Shown: positions 1 through 15,480, numbered from the stretch's first letter. The stretch is 64,000 nt of DNA from an uncultured Roseateles sp. (GCF_945956965.1 NZ_CAMFJS010000016.1:44066-108065); one strand, 5' to 3'. Made by a program: numbers and translations. The notes: generated from the letters alone by a model not told the origin.

Positions 1-2599
<2,599 letters not shown>

Positions 2600-2701
2600 C
2601 AGCCTTGCGGGACAGACCCGCCGACGCGCCGCAGGCGCACGGCTGCTCGGTCCCCAACACGCTAGACGTTCTTCGCACCCAACCACACATTAGGAGAAGC
2701 C

Positions 2702-5700
2702 ATGAAAGGCTTACTGGACCTGTTCAAGCAGTTCACACCGGATGAACACTTCGACGCGATCAAGATCGGGCTGGCATCGCCCGAGAAGATTCGCTCGTGG
2801 TCATTCGGCGAAGTGAAGAAGCCCGAGACCATCAACTACCGCACGTTCAAGCCCGAGCGTGACGGTTTGTTCTGCGCCAAGATCTTCGGCCCCATCAAGG
2901 ACTATGAGTGCTTGTGCGGCAAGTACAAGCGCCTGAAACATCGCGGCGTGATCTGCGAGAAGTGCGGCGTTGAAGTCACCCAGACCAAGGTTCGCCGTGA
3001 CCGCATGGGTCACATCGACCTGGCCGCGCCTTGCGCCCACATCTGGTTCCTGAAGTCGCTGCCTTCGCGTTTGGGCCTGGTGCTGGACATGACGCTGCGT
3101 GACATCGAACGCGTGCTGTACTTTGAAGCGTATGTGGTCGTCGACCCAGGCATGACCCCGCTGAAGAAGTTCTCGATCATGACCGAGGACGACTACGACG
3201 CGAAGCGCCTGGAATTCGGTGACGAATTCATCGCGCTGATGGGTGCTGAGGGTGTCAAGAAGTTGCTGGAAGACATGGATCTCGACATCGAGATCGATCG
3301 TCTGCGCAACGACATGACCGGCTCCGAGCTCAAGGTCAAGAAGAACTCCAAGCGCCTCAAGGTCATGGAAGCCTTCAAGCGTTCGGGCATCAAGCCGAAC
3401 TGGATGGTGCTGGAAGTGCTGCCCGTGCTGCCGCCGGACCTGCGTCCGCTGGTGCCGCTGGACGGCGGCCGCTTCGCGACCTCCGACTTGAACGATCTGT
3501 ATCGTCGCGTCATCAACCGTAACAACCGTCTGGCTCGTCTGCTGGAGCTGAAGGCTCCTGAGATCATCGTGCGCAACGAAAAGCGCATGTTGCAAGAAGC
3601 CGTGGACTCGCTGCTGGACAACGGTCGTCGCGGCAAGGCCATGACAGGCGCCAACAAGCGTGCCCTCAAGTCGCTGGCCGACATGATCAAGGGTAAGTCG
3701 GGTCGTTTCCGTCAGAACTTGCTGGGTAAGCGCGTCGACTATTCCGGTCGTTCGGTGATTACCGTGGGCCCAACGCTCAAGTTGCATCAGTGTGGTCTGC
3801 CCAAGCTGATGGCCCTGGAGCTGTTCAAGCCTTTCATCTTCTCGCGCCTCGAAGCCATGGGCATCGCGACGACGATCAAGGCCGCCAAGAAGGAAGTCGA
3901 ATCCGGCACCCCCGTGGTCTGGGACATCCTGGAAGAGGTCATCAAGGAGCATCCGGTTCTGTTGAACCGTGCGCCTACGCTGCACCGCCTGGGTATTCAG
4001 GCTTTCGAGCCCGTGCTGATTGAAGGCAAGGCGATCCAACTGCACCCACTCGTTTGCTCGGCCTTCAACGCCGACTTCGACGGTGACCAGATGGCCGTCC
4101 ACATCCCGCTGTCGATCGAAGCGCAGATGGAAGCCCGCACCCTGATGCTGGCCTCCAACAACGTGTTGTTCCCGGCCTCCGGCGAACCGTCGATCGTGCC
4201 GTCGCAAGACGTGGTGCTGGGCTTGTACTACGCCACCCGCGAGCGCATCAACGGCAAGGGCGAGGGCATGGTCTTCTCGGACATCTCCGAGCTGATCCGT
4301 GCGCTGGAAAACGGCGCCGTGGAAATCACTGCCCGCGTCAACGTCCGCATGGTGCACTACACCAAGGGCAGCCAGCCTGGCGAGTGGATCCCCGAAGTCA
4401 AGCTGACCAGCACGACAGTCGGCCGCGCGCTGCTGAGCGAAATCCTGCCCAAGGGCTTGCCGTTCGCGAACATTGACAAGGCGCTGAAGAAGAAGGAAAT
4501 CTCGCGCCTGATCAATACATCCTTCCGCAAGTGCGGTCTGAAGGAAACCGTGGTGCTGGCCGACAAGCTGCTGCAAAGCGGTTTCCGTCTGGCCACGCGC
4601 GCCGGTATCTCGATCGCGATTGACGACATGTTGGTGCCGCCCGAGAAGCCTGTGCTGATCGCTCGCGCCGAGCAAGAAGTCAAGGAAATCGAGCAGCAGT
4701 ACATCTCCGGTCTGGTGACAGCCGGCGAGCGTTACAACAAGGTGGTGGACATCTGGGGCAAGACCGGCGACGAAGTCGGCAAGGTCATGATGAGCCAGCT
4801 GTCCAAGCAGAAGACGACCGACCGTCACGGCAAGGAAGTGGATCAGGAGTCCTTCAACTCCATCTACATGATGGCCGACTCCGGCGCCCGCGGTTCCGCG
4901 GCCCAGATTCGCCAGCTGTCCGGTATGCGCGGTTTGATGGCCAAGCCTGACGGCTCCATCATTGAGACGCCAATTACGGCGAACTTCCGCGAAGGCCTGA
5001 ACGTTCTGCAGTACTTCATTTCCACCCACGGTGCTCGTAAGGGTCTGGCGGATACGGCTTTGAAGACAGCGAACTCGGGTTACCTGACTCGCCGTCTGGT
5101 CGATGTGACGCAAGACTTGGTCGTCATCGAAGAGGACTGCGGTACCGACAACGGCCTGGCCATGCGTGCCCTGGTTGAAGGCGGTGAAGTGATCGAGTCC
5201 CTGCGCGACCGCGTGCTGGGCCGCGTCACGGCCATCGAGGTGCTGCACCCCGAGACCCAGGCTGTGCTGTTGCCCGCCAAGACCATGCTGGACGAAGACA
5301 CCCTGGACATGCTGGAACAAGCCGGCGTGGACGAGGTCAAGGTCCGCACTCCGCTGACTTGCGCCACACGCTTCGGCCTGTGCGCCCATTGCTATGGCCG
5401 CGATCTGGGCCGCGGTGGTCTGGTCAACACCGGTGAAGCTGTCGGCGTGATCGCTGCCCAGTCGATCGGTGAGCCAGGTACACAGCTGACCATGCGTACC
5501 TTCCACATCGGTGGTGCGGCTTCGCGTGCGGCGGTGGCTTCGAGCGTGGATGCCAAGTCGGAAGGCTTGATCGGCTTCAATGCCACCATGCGTTACGTGA
5601 CCAATGGCAAGGGCGAGTTGGTGGTGATTAGCCGTTCCGGCGAAATCATCATTGCCGACCCGCACGGCCGTGAGCGTGAGCGTCACAAGGTGCCGTACGG

Positions 5701-6922
5701 CGCCATCCTGAGCATCAAGCCGGACCAGGCCATCAAGGCTGGCACCATCTTGGCCAATTGGGACCCGCTGACCCGCCCCATCATTACCGAATTCGCCGGT
5801 ACGGCGAAGTTCGAGAACGTGGAAGAAGGCGTCACCGTGGCCAAGCAGGTCGACGAAGTGACCGGCTTGTCCACCCTGGTGGTGATCGATCCCAAGCGCC
5901 GTGGCGCCGCCAAGATCATCCGTCCGCAGATCAAGCTGCTGGATGTGAATGGCAATGAGGTCAAGATCCCTGGCACCGACCACTCGGTGACCATCGGCTT
6001 CCCGGTCGGTGCGCTGATTCAGGTGCGTGACGGCCAGGAACTGGCCCCCGGCGAAGTGCTGGCCCGTATCCCGATGGAAGGTCAGAAGACTCGAGACATT
6101 ACCGGCGGTCTGCCGCGCGTGGCCGAGTTGTTCGAAGCCCGTTCGCCCAAGGATGTTGGCATCCTGGCCGAGCAAACCGGTACGGTGTCTTTCGGTAAGG
6201 AGACCAAGGGCAAGATTCGCCTGGAAATCACCGACCCGGACGGCAAGAAGCACGAAGAGCTGGTGCCCAAGGAAAAGAACATCCTGGTGCACGAAGGCCA
6301 AGTGGTCAACCGCGGCGAATTGATTGTGGATGGCTCCGCCGACCCGCAAGACATCCTGCGCCTGCTGGGTATCGAAGAGCTGGCTCGCTACATCGTCGAC
6401 GAAGTGCAGGACGTGTATCGCTTGCAGGGCGTGAAGATCAACGACAAGCACATCGAGGTGATCGTTCGCCAGATGCTGCGTCGCGTGCAAATCACCAACC
6501 CTGGCGATTCGTCCTACATCATCAACGAGCAAGTGGAGCGCTCTGAGCTGCTGGACACCAACGACCGTCTGCGCAAGGAAGGCAAGATGATTGCCACCCA
6601 CTCGGACGTGCTGATGGGTATCACCAAGGCCTCGCTGTCGACCGACTCCTTCATCTCGGCCGCTTCCTTCCAGGAAACGACCCGCGTGCTGACCGAGGCT
6701 GCCATCATGGGCAAGCGCGACGAACTGCGTGGCTTGAAGGAAAACGTCATTGTCGGCCGCCTGATCCCTGCAGGTACCGGCATGGCCTTCCACCGCGCTC
6801 GCTACGCCAAGGAGAAGATGGACGACGCCGAGCGCCGCGCCATTGCTCAGCAAGAAGCCGAGGAATTGGCTTCTGCTCAAATGGCCAGCGTGGATGCTGG
6901 ACAAGAGGGCGCCGCCGAATAA
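2702..6922 (+). CDS. rpoC: RNA polymerase beta' subunit
   Basis: This is the largest RNA polymerase subunit, 1406 aa, a normal length for beta-proteobacteria. The N-terminal zinc site is visible as [20 protein letters not shown]. The catalytic Mg-binding loop [12 protein letters not shown] is intact, as are the bridge-helix/trigger-loop region ([19 protein letters not shown], then [15 protein letters not shown]) and the second zinc site (CGTDNG and [11 protein letters not shown]). The start ATG follows AGGAGAAGCC, a strong Shine-Dalgarno. It is the last gene of the rpoBC transcript; a terminator lies 22 bp after the stop. Core enzyme assembly uses alpha encoded by rpoA at 26558-27547 in this same window. 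Confidence 0.99.
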   Translation: MKGLLDLFKQFTPDEHFDAIKIGLASPEKIRSWSFGEVKKPETINYRTFKPERDGLFCAKIFGPIKDYECLCGKYKRLKHRGVICEKCGVEVTQTKVRRDRMGHIDLAAPCAHIWFLKSLPSRLGLVLDMTLRDIERVLYFEAYVVVDPGMTPLKKFSIMTEDDYDAKRLEFGDEFIALMGAEGVKKLLEDMDLDIEIDRLRNDMTGSELKVKKNSKRLKVMEAFKRSGIKPNWMVLEVLPVLPPDLRPLVPLDGGRFATSDLNDLYRRVINRNNRLARLLELKAPEIIVRNEKRMLQEAVDSLLDNGRRGKAMTGANKRALKSLADMIKGKSGRFRQNLLGKRVDYSGRSVITVGPTLKLHQCGLPKLMALELFKPFIFSRLEAMGIATTIKAAKKEVESGTPVVWDILEEVIKEHPVLLNRAPTLHRLGIQAFEPVLIEGKAIQLHPLVCSAFNADFDGDQMAVHIPLSIEAQMEARTLMLASNNVLFPASGEPSIVPSQDVVLGLYYATRERINGKGEGMVFSDISELIRALENGAVEITARVNVRMVHYTKGSQPGEWIPEVKLTSTTVGRALLSEILPKGLPFANIDKALKKKEISRLINTSFRKCGLKETVVLADKLLQSGFRLATRAGISIAIDDMLVPPEKPVLIARAEQEVKEIEQQYISGLVTAGERYNKVVDIWGKTGDEVGKVMMSQLSKQKTTDRHGKEVDQESFNSIYMMADSGARGSAAQIRQLSGMRGLMAKPDGSIIETPITANFREGLNVLQYFISTHGARKGLADTALKTANSGYLTRRLVDVTQDLVVIEEDCGTDNGLAMRALVEGGEVIESLRDRVLGRVTAIEVLHPETQAVLLPAKTMLDEDTLDMLEQAGVDEVKVRTPLTCATRFGLCAHCYGRDLGRGGLVNTGEAVGVIAAQSIGEPGTQLTMRTFHIGGAASRAAVASSVDAKSEGLIGFNATMRYVTNGKGELVVISRSGEIIIADPHGRERERHKVPYGAILSIKPDQAIKAGTILANWDPLTRPIITEFAGTAKFENVEEGVTVAKQVDEVTGLSTLVVIDPKRRGAAKIIRPQIKLLDVNGNEVKIPGTDHSVTIGFPVGALIQVRDGQELAPGEVLARIPMEGQKTRDITGGLPRVAELFEARSPKDVGILAEQTGTVSFGKETKGKIRLEITDPDGKKHEELVPKEKNILVHEGQVVNRGELIVDGSADPQDILRLLGIEELARYIVDEVQDVYRLQGVKINDKHIEVIVRQMLRRVQITNPGDSSYIINEQVERSELLDTNDRLRKEGKMIATHSDVLMGITKASLSTDSFISAASFQETTRVLTEAAIMGKRDELRGLKENVIVGRLIPAGTGMAFHRARYAKEKMDDAERRAIAQQEAEELASAQMASVDAGQEGAAE

Positions 6923-6943
6923 GTTTCGGTAGTGCTGAAAAGC

Positions 6944-6972
6944 AAAAGGCCACCTTCGGGTGGCCTTTTTTT
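6944..6972 (+). terminator. Rho-independent terminator of rpoBC
   Basis: A GGCCACC / GGTGGCC stem with a TTCG loop is flanked by AAAA and a run of seven T. It ends the rpoBC transcript. The A-tract on the left would also let it work for the opposing PIN gene, whose stop codon overlaps the T-run. Confidence 0.93.
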
Positions 6973-7456
6973 ATGCTGCCGGCGGGGGCTCGCTTTGCTG
7001 TTGCTGGGTCCAGCGCTCCGGCGTGAGGATCTCCAGCCCGAAGGCCCGTGCCCTTTTGGCCAGCGCCAACACCGCGCGGTCACGAGAGATCAGCCAGCGC
7101 GCTTTGGCCTCAATGGCCAGATCAATGAACATTTGGTCATCGGGGTCGCGGCAAATCAGCCGTACCGCGCGGGGAGGGGCTTGGGTCGCCATGCTGCAAT
7201 ATTGCGCGAAGCCTGCGCTCACTTTTTCCGGGTCAGGTGCGTAGTTGGCTGCCACGCCGCGCCCGAGCACGTGCAAGATCTCGCCTAGCATGGCGGGTTG
7301 ACCTAGCCAGCGCACGCGACCGCTGCTGACTGCGCTCACCAAAAGCTGAACCCGTGCATCGTTGAAGACCAGCCAGTCCATCACGACTTGGGTATCGATG
7401 ACCACGGCTGGCGTGGGAGGCGTGGCAGGGCAGGGGGCAAGTGGGGCGTCGGACAT
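6971..7456 (-). CDS. PIN-domain protein, putative toxin-type RNase (COG1569-like), without visible antitoxin
   Basis: This is a 161 aa protein of the PIN nuclease superfamily, the kind annotated as toxin component of putative toxin-antitoxin systems. Acidic residues expected for a metal-dependent RNase site are visible: the Asp in VVIDTQVVMDW, the Glu in GEILHVL, and the Asp pairs in CRDPDDQMFIDLA and ISRDRAV. The frame could start 21 codons earlier at 7519, but that extension does not look like PIN sequence, so the ATG at 7456 is preferred. The gene lies alone on the minus strand between rpoC and rpsL. No small antitoxin gene adjoins it, so a toxin role is inference; a housekeeping RNase is an alternative. 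Confidence 0.8.
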   Translation of the reverse strand: MSDAPLAPCPATPPTPAVVIDTQVVMDWLVFNDARVQLLVSAVSSGRVRWLGQPAMLGEILHVLGRGVAANYAPDPEKVSAGFAQYCSMATQAPPRAVRLICRDPDDQMFIDLAIEAKARWLISRDRAVLALAKRARAFGLEILTPERWTQQQQSEPPPAA

Positions 7457-7550
7457 AGGGCTAAAGTGTCGGAACTCGCTGGAAATTGCGAAAAAGCCTA
7501 CAAGAATACCTCTAGCCAACCCTGGCTGGGCGGTTCAAATACTGCGCCGC

Positions 7551-7580
7551 TTGTGCCTTTTCAGTGATCTGGTCTACAAT
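7551..7580 (+). promoter_or_regulatory. Promoter of the str operon (rpsL-rpsG-fusA-tuf)
   Basis: TTGTGC (7551-7556) and TACAAT (7575-7580) are separated by 18 bp. GCTCTTC begins 6 nt after the -10, putting the predicted start on a C in a pyrimidine tract. A leader of about 190 nt would precede rpsL. The 7457-7775 gap holds no other feature I can support. Confidence 0.72.
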
Positions 7581-7775
7581 CGCAGGCTCTTCGGCGGGCC
7601 TTGCTGCGCATTTCGCGCGCGGTCACGAATTTTGATCTGGCAGGCATCCGTGCCTTCACCAGTTAGACCGGATTCGTTCCGGACAGCCTCTCAAGCCTTG
7701 AGACAAGATTTTTAGGTCAGCTCATCCTGAGCCTCGCCGCCGAAGCGTGTGACTTCAAACGGGAACAAGTTACTT

Positions 7776-8153
7776 ATGCCAACCATCAATCAACTCGTGC
7801 GCCACGGTCGTGAGACCGAGGTCACGAAATCCAAATCGCCAGCGATGCAGGGTTGCCCCCAGCGTCGTGGCGTGTGCACTCGCGTGTACACCACCACTCC
7901 TAAGAAGCCTAACTCGGCCCTGCGTAAGGTTGCCAAGGTTCGTCTGACGAACGGTTTCGAAGTGATTTCCTACATCGGCGGCGAAGGCCACAACCTCCAA
8001 GAACACAGCGTTGTGCTGGTTCGCGGCGGCCGTGTGAAGGACTTGCCTGGTGTGCGTTACCACATCGTGCGTGGCTCGCTGGACTTGCAAGGCGTGAAAG
8101 ACCGCAAGCAGTCGCGTTCCAAGTACGGCGCGAAGCGTCCGAAGAACAAGTAA
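7776..8153 (+). CDS. rpsL: 30S ribosomal protein S12
   Basis: S12 is a 125 aa decoding-centre protein of the small subunit. The start MPTINQLVR is the invariant family start; the frame also has an ATG nine codons upstream, which is rejected. The two streptomycin-relevant lysines sit in their usual contexts ([17 protein letters not shown] and [12 protein letters not shown]), and the Asp after the second one is the residue methylthiolated by RimO in other bacteria. The sequence is that of a streptomycin-sensitive protein. It is the first gene of the str operon, with a long leader upstream and a 176 bp gap to rpsG. Confidence 0.98.
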   Translation: MPTINQLVRHGRETEVTKSKSPAMQGCPQRRGVCTRVYTTTPKKPNSALRKVAKVRLTNGFEVISYIGGEGHNLQEHSVVLVRGGRVKDLPGVRYHIVRGSLDLQGVKDRKQSRSKYGAKRPKNK

Positions 8154-8329
8154 GAGTTGTCACGCGCAAGCTCTATGCTCGCGCAAGATATTTAGCGGTT
8201 TGTGTCTGAGGCGAAAGCCCTGGCAGCAGCCGAGTAAGTGGGTAGCCCCAAACAGAGTTACGGCTCTTGGTGGATATCCAGCGGTAAGGATCTTTGGTCC
8301 CTACCAACTGAAGCAAGAGGAAGAATCCC

Positions 8330-8800
8330 ATGCCACGTCGTCGCGAAGTACCCAAGCGGGAAATCCTGCCTGATCCTAAGTTCGGTAATGTCGATCTGTC
8401 CAAGTTCATGAACGTCATCATGGAATCGGGCAAGAAGGCGGTTGCAGAGCGCATCATTTACGGTGCCCTGGAGCAAGTCGAAAAGAAGGTTGGCAAGGAC
8501 CCCCTGGAAGTGTTCCTGGTCGCCTTGAATAACGTCAAGCCAATGGTCGAAGTGAAGTCACGCCGCGTTGGCGGTGCGAACTACCAAGTTCCCGTGGAAG
8601 TTCGTCCTGTCCGCCGTATGGCTCTGGCCATGCGTTGGCTGAAAGAATCGGCCCGCAAGCGTGGTGAGAAGTCCATGTCGCAGCGTTTGGCCAATGAGTT
8701 GCTCGAGGCCGCAGAAGGCCGCGGCGGCGCCATGAAGAAGCGTGACGAAGTTCACCGCATGGCAGAAGCCAACAAGGCCTTCTCGCACTTCCGCTTCTAA
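8330..8800 (+). CDS. rpsG: 30S ribosomal protein S7
   Basis: S7 (156 aa) nucleates assembly of the 30S head by binding the 3' major domain of 16S rRNA. The start [16 protein letters not shown] and the core [16 protein letters not shown] are typical, and AGAGGAAGAATCCC supplies the ribosome site. The 176 bp between rpsL and rpsG is longer than expected for simple coupling. In E. coli the corresponding intercistronic RNA is the S7 autoregulatory target, so a similar structure here is plausible but unproven. fusA follows 70 bp later. Confidence 0.98.
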   Translation: MPRRREVPKREILPDPKFGNVDLSKFMNVIMESGKKAVAERIIYGALEQVEKKVGKDPLEVFLVALNNVKPMVEVKSRRVGGANYQVPVEVRPVRRMALAMRWLKESARKRGEKSMSQRLANELLEAAEGRGGAMKKRDEVHRMAEANKAFSHFRF

Positions 8801-8870
8801 ACTAGTTCGATTCAGCCGCCTCGGGTTACTACTGACCCGTTGGCGGCTCCTGCCTTTTTGGAGTGACATC

Positions 8871-10973
<2,103 letters not shown>

Positions 10974-10984
10974 AAAGTCCTTGG

Positions 10985-11011
10985 GGCCGGATCTGCTCAG
11001 CGGATCTGGCC
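10985..11011 (+). promoter_or_regulatory. Hairpin in the fusA-tuf intergenic region
   Basis: A 9-bp stem GGCCGGATC / GATCTGGCC (one G-U pair) with a 9-nt loop lies 12 bp after the fusA stop and is followed by TTGTTG rather than a long T-run. It could be a partial terminator or an mRNA processing/stability element that sets the fusA:tuf ratio. Its function is inferred. Confidence 0.35.
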
Positions 11012-11173
11012 TTGTTGACTGAGTGTGGTGGGGCTCTTTCAGGCCTCATCCACTCAACCCCATTTGAATCGTCTTCGTGAGGCTCTTCCCGTTTGCCAGT
11101 CGGCGGGAATGCAAGGGCGCACGGAAACGCTAAACCCACAGACTGGCGACATGTTCTTTTTGGAGCAATAGCA

Positions 11174-12364
11174 ATGGCAAAGAGTAAATTTGAGCGCACC
11201 AAGCCGCACGTCAACGTCGGCACCATCGGTCACGTTGACCATGGCAAGACCACGCTGACGGCTGCAATCGCAACCGTTCTGTCGTCGAAGTTCGGCGGCG
11301 AGGCCAAGGCCTACGACCAGATCGACGCAGCTCCTGAAGAAAAGGCGCGTGGCATCACGATCAACACCGCTCACGTTGAGTACGAAACGGCTAACCGCCA
11401 CTACGCTCACGTTGACTGCCCCGGCCACGCTGACTATGTGAAGAACATGATCACCGGCGCCGCTCAGATGGACGGCGCGATCCTGGTTTGCTCGGCAGCT
11501 GACGGCCCAATGCCCCAGACTCGCGAGCACATCCTGTTGGCTCGTCAGGTCGGCGTGAAGTACATCATCGTCTTCCTGAACAAGTGCGACATGGTCGACG
11601 ACGCTGAGCTGCTGGAACTGGTCGAAATGGAAGTGCGCGAGCTGCTGTCCAAGTACGACTTCCCCGGCGACGACACCCCCATCATCAAGGGTTCGGCCAA
11701 GCTGGCTCTGGAAGGCGACAAGGGCGACCTGGGCGAGCAAGCCATCATGCGTCTGGCCGATGCTCTGGACAGCTACATCCCTCAGCCTGATCGTGCCGTT
11801 GACGGCGCGTTCCTGCTGCCCGTTGAAGACGTGTTCTCGATCTCGGGTCGCGGCACCGTGGTGACCGGTCGCGTTGAGCGCGGCATCATCAAGGTCGGCG
11901 AGGAAATCGAAGTTGTGGGTATCCGCGACGTTCAGAAGACCACCGTCACCGGCGTGGAAATGTTCCGCAAGCTGCTGGACCAAGGTCAAGCTGGCGACAA
12001 CGTCGGCATCTTGCTGCGCGGCACCAAGCGTGAAGACGTCGAGCGCGGCCAAGTGCTGGCCAAGCCCGGTTCGATCAAGCCGCACACCCACTTCACTGCT
12101 GAGATCTATGTTCTGAGCAAGGAAGAAGGCGGCCGTCACACGCCTTTCTTCAACAACTACCGTCCCCAGTTCTACTTCCGTACCACGGACGTGACCGGTG
12201 CCGTTGAGTTGCCCAAGGACAAGGAAATGGTCATGCCTGGCGACAACGTCGGCATCACCGTGAAGCTGATCGCTCCGATCGCCATGGAAACCGGTCTGCG
12301 CTTCGCTATCCGCGAAGGTGGCCGTACCGTGGGTTCGGGCGTGGTTGCCACCATCCTGGCCTAA
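11174..12364 (+). CDS. tuf: Elongation factor Tu
   Basis: EF-Tu (396 aa) carries aminoacyl-tRNA to the ribosomal A site. The canonical start [16 protein letters not shown] follows GGAGCAATAGCA; the in-frame upstream extension from 11093 is not EF-Tu. GTPase motifs [21 protein letters not shown] and NKCDMVDD are intact, and domains 2 and 3 run to the typical end [17 protein letters not shown]. It follows fusA by 200 bp and precedes rpsJ by 94 bp. Many beta-proteobacteria carry a second tuf near rpoB; any such copy would lie upstream of this window. Confidence 0.99.
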   Translation: MAKSKFERTKPHVNVGTIGHVDHGKTTLTAAIATVLSSKFGGEAKAYDQIDAAPEEKARGITINTAHVEYETANRHYAHVDCPGHADYVKNMITGAAQMDGAILVCSAADGPMPQTREHILLARQVGVKYIIVFLNKCDMVDDAELLELVEMEVRELLSKYDFPGDDTPIIKGSAKLALEGDKGDLGEQAIMRLADALDSYIPQPDRAVDGAFLLPVEDVFSISGRGTVVTGRVERGIIKVGEEIEVVGIRDVQKTTVTGVEMFRKLLDQGQAGDNVGILLRGTKREDVERGQVLAKPGSIKPHTHFTAEIYVLSKEEGGRHTPFFNNYRPQFYFRTTDVTGAVELPKDKEMVMPGDNVGITVKLIAPIAMETGLRFAIREGGRTVGSGVVATILA

Positions 12365-12423
12365 GTCTTTTGCGTGATCGTCCCGGATGCTGCTTGAAGC
12401 GGTGTCCGGGCTTCACCACCATC

Positions 12424-12437
12424 GCGACTTCGGTCGC
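12424..12437 (+). promoter_or_regulatory. GCGAC-TTCG-GTCGC hairpin just before the rpsJ ribosome site
   Basis: A 5-bp perfect stem with a UUCG tetraloop ends 21 nt before the rpsJ ATG. It could modulate rpsJ translation or act as a processing barrier; no function is proven. Confidence 0.3.
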
Positions 12438-12458
12438 TCGTTCTTTGAAGGAATCGTC

Positions 12459-12770
12459 ATGCAAAAGCAAAAGATCCGCATCCGCCTGAAGGCGTTTGAC
12501 TACAAGCTGATCGACCAATCGGCTGCTGAAATCGTTGAGACGGCTAAGCGCACTGGCGCGATCGTCAAGGGTCCCGTGCCCCTGCCGACACGCATGCAGC
12601 GTTTCGACATCCTGCGTTCGCCGCACGTCAACAAGACTTCGCGCGACCAGTTCGAAATCCGCACTCACCAGCGTCTGATGGACATCGTGGACCCGACCGA
12701 CAAGACGGTTGACGCCTTGATGAAGCTCGACCTGCCTGCTGGCGTGGACGTCGAAATCAAGTTGCAGTAA
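12459..12770 (+). CDS. rpsJ: 30S ribosomal protein S10 / NusE
   Basis: S10 (103 aa) is a 30S head protein and, as NusE, a partner of NusB in antitermination. The start [15 protein letters not shown] follows GAAGGAATCGTC. The body contains the conserved KGPVPLPTR and [13 protein letters not shown] segments. It is read with tuf rather than with the rest of the S10 operon: a UUCG-loop terminator lies 38 bp after its stop and a separate promoter precedes rplC, so rpsJ here appears to be the last gene of the str transcript. Confidence 0.98.
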   Translation: MQKQKIRIRLKAFDYKLIDQSAAEIVETAKRTGAIVKGPVPLPTRMQRFDILRSPHVNKTSRDQFEIRTHQRLMDIVDPTDKTVDALMKLDLPAGVDVEIKLQ

Positions 12771-12808
12771 AAATTTGCTGACCCGGGCTTCTCGGGTGGC
12801 AGATCAAG

Positions 12809-12834
12809 AAGGGCGGCTTCGGCTGCCCTTTTTT
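12809..12834 (+). terminator. Rho-independent terminator after rpsJ
   Basis: AAGGGCGGC-TTCG-GCTGCCCTT (9 bp with one G-U pair) is followed by TTTTA. It separates the str-rpsJ transcript from rplC and the rest of the S10 cluster. Confidence 0.88.
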
Positions 12835-12855
12835 ATGGCGCTTTGCAAGTAGTGC

Positions 12856-12885
12856 TTGCCTGAAATAAGGTGAGCGCGTTATACT
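12856..12885 (+). promoter_or_regulatory. Promoter of the rplC-rpsQ operon
   Basis: TTGCCT (12856-12861) and TATACT (12880-12885) are separated by 18 bp. GCTTTCCC begins 6 nt after the -10, so the predicted start is a C in a pyrimidine tract, the same geometry as at rpsL and rplN. Confidence 0.8.
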
Positions 12886-12895
12886 CGCAAGCTTT

Positions 12896-12926
12896 CCCGC
12901 GTCGGAATCTCCTGCGCGGGATTTTT
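12896..12926 (+). promoter_or_regulatory. Candidate transcription attenuator in the rplC leader
   Basis: CCCGCG / CGCGGG arms (12896-12901 and 12915-12920) around a 13-nt loop are followed at once by ATTTTT. It starts only a few nt after the predicted transcription start, inside a 160-nt leader. In E. coli the S10 leader is the site of L4-mediated attenuation; an equivalent role here is inference. Confidence 0.5.
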
Positions 12927-13050
12927 CGCACCGGTAAATGGCGAGGATTTTGGTCCTTGTTGGCTGCTTGGTGTCGAGGTCGCCCCGGCCAATCGTTGTC
13001 GGGTGTTTGTAAATGGCTTCCAGGGTCAACCTGTGGGGCTGGAGAAAACC

Positions 13051-13722
13051 ATGAGTCTAAGCAATCGTCTCGGATTGCTGGGCCGCAAGGTGGGCATGAT
13101 GCGCATCTTCACGGACGACGGCGATGCCGTGCCTGTGACGGTGTTGGATGTGTCCGATAACCGCGTGTCCCAGATCAAGACCGTAGAAAACGACGGCTAC
13201 ACCGCCATTCAGGTGGTGTTCGGTTCGCGCAAAGCTTCGCGCGTGACCAAGCCGGAAGCCGGTCACCTCGCTAAGGCGGGTGTTGAAGCCGGTCGTGTGA
13301 TGAGCGAATTCCGCGTTGCCGCTGAAGTCGCTGCTGAGTACAAGCTGGGCGCGCAAGTGCCGGTCTCGCTGTTTGCAGCGGGTCAGCTGGTGGACGTGCA
13401 GGGCACTTCCATCGGTAAGGGCTTCGAAGGCACCATCAAGCGTCACAACTTCGCTTCGCAGCGTGCGTCCCACGGTAACAGCCGTTCGCACAATGTGCCT
13501 GGCTCCATCTCGATGGCCCAGGATCCCGGTCGTGTGTTCCCTGGCAAGAAGATGTCGGGCCACCTGGGTGATGTGACCGTGAGCGTGCAAAACCTGGACA
13601 TCGTGCGCGTTGACGAAGCTCGTCAATTGCTGCTGGTCCGCGGTGCCGTTCCGGGCGCCAAAAACGGCCATGTGGTCGTGCGCCCTGCCGTTAAGGTCAA
13701 GGTCAAGAAGGGAGCCAACTGA
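13051..13722 (+). CDS. rplC: 50S ribosomal protein L3
   Basis: L3 (223 aa) is an early-assembly protein near the peptidyl-transferase centre. [20 protein letters not shown] is preferred as start because GGAGAAAACC lies just upstream; a 16-codon longer frame from 13003 has no family similarity. The long central loop holds [17 protein letters not shown], the region of the methylated Gln in other species. It is the first gene of its transcript. Its stop overlaps the rplD start (TGATG), implying translational coupling. Confidence 0.98.
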   Translation: MSLSNRLGLLGRKVGMMRIFTDDGDAVPVTVLDVSDNRVSQIKTVENDGYTAIQVVFGSRKASRVTKPEAGHLAKAGVEAGRVMSEFRVAAEVAAEYKLGAQVPVSLFAAGQLVDVQGTSIGKGFEGTIKRHNFASQRASHGNSRSHNVPGSISMAQDPGRVFPGKKMSGHLGDVTVSVQNLDIVRVDEARQLLLVRGAVPGAKNGHVVVRPAVKVKVKKGAN

Positions 13723-14342
13723 TGCAGCTCGAGCTCCTGAATGAGCAAGGTCAGGCCACCTCCAAGGTGGATGCTCCTGATACGCTGTTTGCTCGCGATT
13801 ACAACGAAGCCCTGGTGCACCAGGTGGTCGTGGCCTTCCAGGCCAACGCTCGCCAAGGTACCCGCGCTCAGAAGGACCGCGAACAAGTCAAGCACTCGAC
13901 CAAGAAGCCGTTCCGTCAAAAGGGAACTGGCCGCGCGCGTGCTGGTATGACCTCTTCGCCTCTGTGGCGTGGCGGTGGTCGGATTTTCCCGAACATGCCT
14001 GACGAAAACTTCACGCACAAGCTGAACAAGAAGATGTACCGTGCCGGTATGGCCGCCATCTTGTCGCAACTGGCTCGTGAAGGTCGCCTGGCCGTGGTGG
14101 ATTCGATTTCCCTCGAAGCCCCCAAGACCAAGCTGTTGGCCGCCAAGTTCAAGGCTATGGGCCTGGAATCGGTGATGCTGATTGCCGATCAAGTGGACGA
14201 CAACCTGTTGCTCGCTTCGCGCAATCTGGCCAATGTGCTGGTTTGTGAGCCCCGTTACGCTGACCCGCTGTCGCTCGTCTTCTACAAGAAGGTGTTGGTG
14301 ACTAAGGCCGCAATGGAGCAACTCCAGGAGATGCTGGCATGA
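13722..14342 (+). CDS. rplD: 50S ribosomal protein L4
   Basis: L4 (206 aa) lines the exit tunnel and in enterobacteria also represses the S10 operon. The conserved Arg/Gly-rich loop ([15 protein letters not shown], then [11 protein letters not shown]) is intact. It overlaps rplC by one base and rplW by four (ATGA), so translation of the three is coupled. The hairpin followed by ATTTTT in the rplC leader would be the natural place for L4 autoregulation here, though this is inference. Confidence 0.98.
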   Translation: MQLELLNEQGQATSKVDAPDTLFARDYNEALVHQVVVAFQANARQGTRAQKDREQVKHSTKKPFRQKGTGRARAGMTSSPLWRGGGRIFPNMPDENFTHKLNKKMYRAGMAAILSQLAREGRLAVVDSISLEAPKTKLLAAKFKAMGLESVMLIADQVDDNLLLASRNLANVLVCEPRYADPLSLVFYKKVLVTKAAMEQLQEMLA

Positions 14343-14656
14343 GCGCTGTGAAAACTTATTCTGAAGGCCGTTTGGCCTCGGTGCTGTTGGCGCCTATCGT
14401 GTCTGAAAAGGCTACGGCGGTTGCTGAGAAGCACAACCAAGTGTTGTTCAAGGTCCTGCGCGACGCGACCAAGCCTGAAATCAAGGCCGCCGTTGAACTG
14501 ATGTTCAAGGTCGAAGTTGCTGCCGTGAACGTTGTTCAGGTCAAGGGCAAGGTCAAGAAGTTTGGCCGCTCTATCGGTCGCCGCGACCACGTCAAGAAGG
14601 CGTACGTGTCGCTGAAGCCGGGCCAAGAGCTCAACTTCTCCGGGGAGGCTGCGTAA
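14339..14656 (+). CDS. rplW: 50S ribosomal protein L23
   Basis: L23 (105 aa) sits at the tunnel exit and is the docking site for trigger factor and SRP. The protein shows the family features [12 protein letters not shown] near the N-terminus and [13 protein letters not shown] near the end. Start and stop both overlap neighbours (ATGA with rplD, TAATG with rplB), which fixes the start and implies coupled translation. Confidence 0.97.
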   Translation: MSAVKTYSEGRLASVLLAPIVSEKATAVAEKHNQVLFKVLRDATKPEIKAAVELMFKVEVAAVNVVQVKGKVKKFGRSIGRRDHVKKAYVSLKPGQELNFSGEAA

Positions 14657-15480
14657 TGGCCGTCGTTAAAGTCAAGCCAACCTCACCCGGCCGCCGTGCC
14701 GTTGTGAAGGTCGTGCACAAGCATCTGCACAAGGGCGCGCCCCACGCAGCTTTGCTTGAGTCGCAAATCCAGAATTCTGGCCGTAACAACAACGGTCACA
14801 TCACGATTCGCCACAAGGGCGGTGGTCATAAGCACCACTACCGTGTGGTCGACTTCAAGCGTAACAAGGACGGAATTCCGGCCAAGGTTGAGACGATTGA
14901 ATACGACCCGAACCGTACGGCTCACATCGCTCTGGTGTGCTATGCCGACGGCGAGCGTCGCTACATCATCGCGCCCCGTGGTCTGGAAGTCGGTGCAACC
15001 ATCTTGAGCGGCGCGGAAGCCCCCATCAAGGCCGGTAACACCCTGCCTATCCGCAACATCCCCGTGGGTTCCACAATCCACTGCGTTGAAATGCTGCCAG
15101 GTAAGGGTGCTCAAATCGCCCGTTCGGCCGGCGTTTCGGTGGTGTTGATGGCGCGTGAAGGTGTCTACGCTCAGCTGCGTTTGCGTTCGGGCGAAGTCCG
15201 TCGCATCCACATCGACTGCCGCGCCACCATTGGTGAAGTGTCTAACGAAGAACATCAGCTGCGCCAGTATGGCAAGGCCGGTGCCATCCGTTGGAAGGGC
15301 ATCCGTCCGACCGTTCGTGGTACTGCCATGAACCCGGTGGATCACCCGCACGGTGGTGGTGAAGGTCGTACCGGCGAAGGCCAAGCGCCCGTGTCGCCGT
15401 GGAACACCCTCACGAAGGGCTACCGCACTCGTAACAACAAGCGTACGCAGACGTTCATCGTTTCGCGTCGCAAGAAGTAA
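14656..15480 (+). CDS. rplB: 50S ribosomal protein L2
   Basis: L2 (274 aa) is required for subunit association and peptidyl transfer. The conserved C-terminal segment [18 protein letters not shown] contains the functionally important His, and the family opening [14 protein letters not shown] is present. It overlaps rplW by one base and is followed 10 bp later by rpsS. Length and sequence are ordinary for the family. Confidence 0.99.
   Translation: MAVVKVKPTSPGRRAVVKVVHKHLHKGAPHAALLESQIQNSGRNNNGHITIRHKGGGHKHHYRVVDFKRNKDGIPAKVETIEYDPNRTAHIALVCYADGERRYIIAPRGLEVGATILSGAEAPIKAGNTLPIRNIPVGSTIHCVEMLPGKGAQIARSAGVSVVLMAREGVYAQLRLRSGEVRRIHIDCRATIGEVSNEEHQLRQYGKAGAIRWKGIRPTVRGTAMNPVDHPHGGGEGRTGEGQAPVSPWNTLTKGYRTRNNKRTQTFIVSRRKK

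Noticed and set aside
2801..6904. A 1367-codon open frame antisense to rpoC
   Set aside because: It is the mirror of rpoC codon bias (no stops in the complementary frame); its His/Gln/Asp-rich composition matches no family.
11021..11090. GGGGCTCTTTC and GGCTCTTCCC upstream of tuf as possible pyrimidine-type starts
   Set aside because: No -10-like hexamer lies 6 nt before either one, so they do not fit the promoter pattern seen at rpsL, rplC and rplN.
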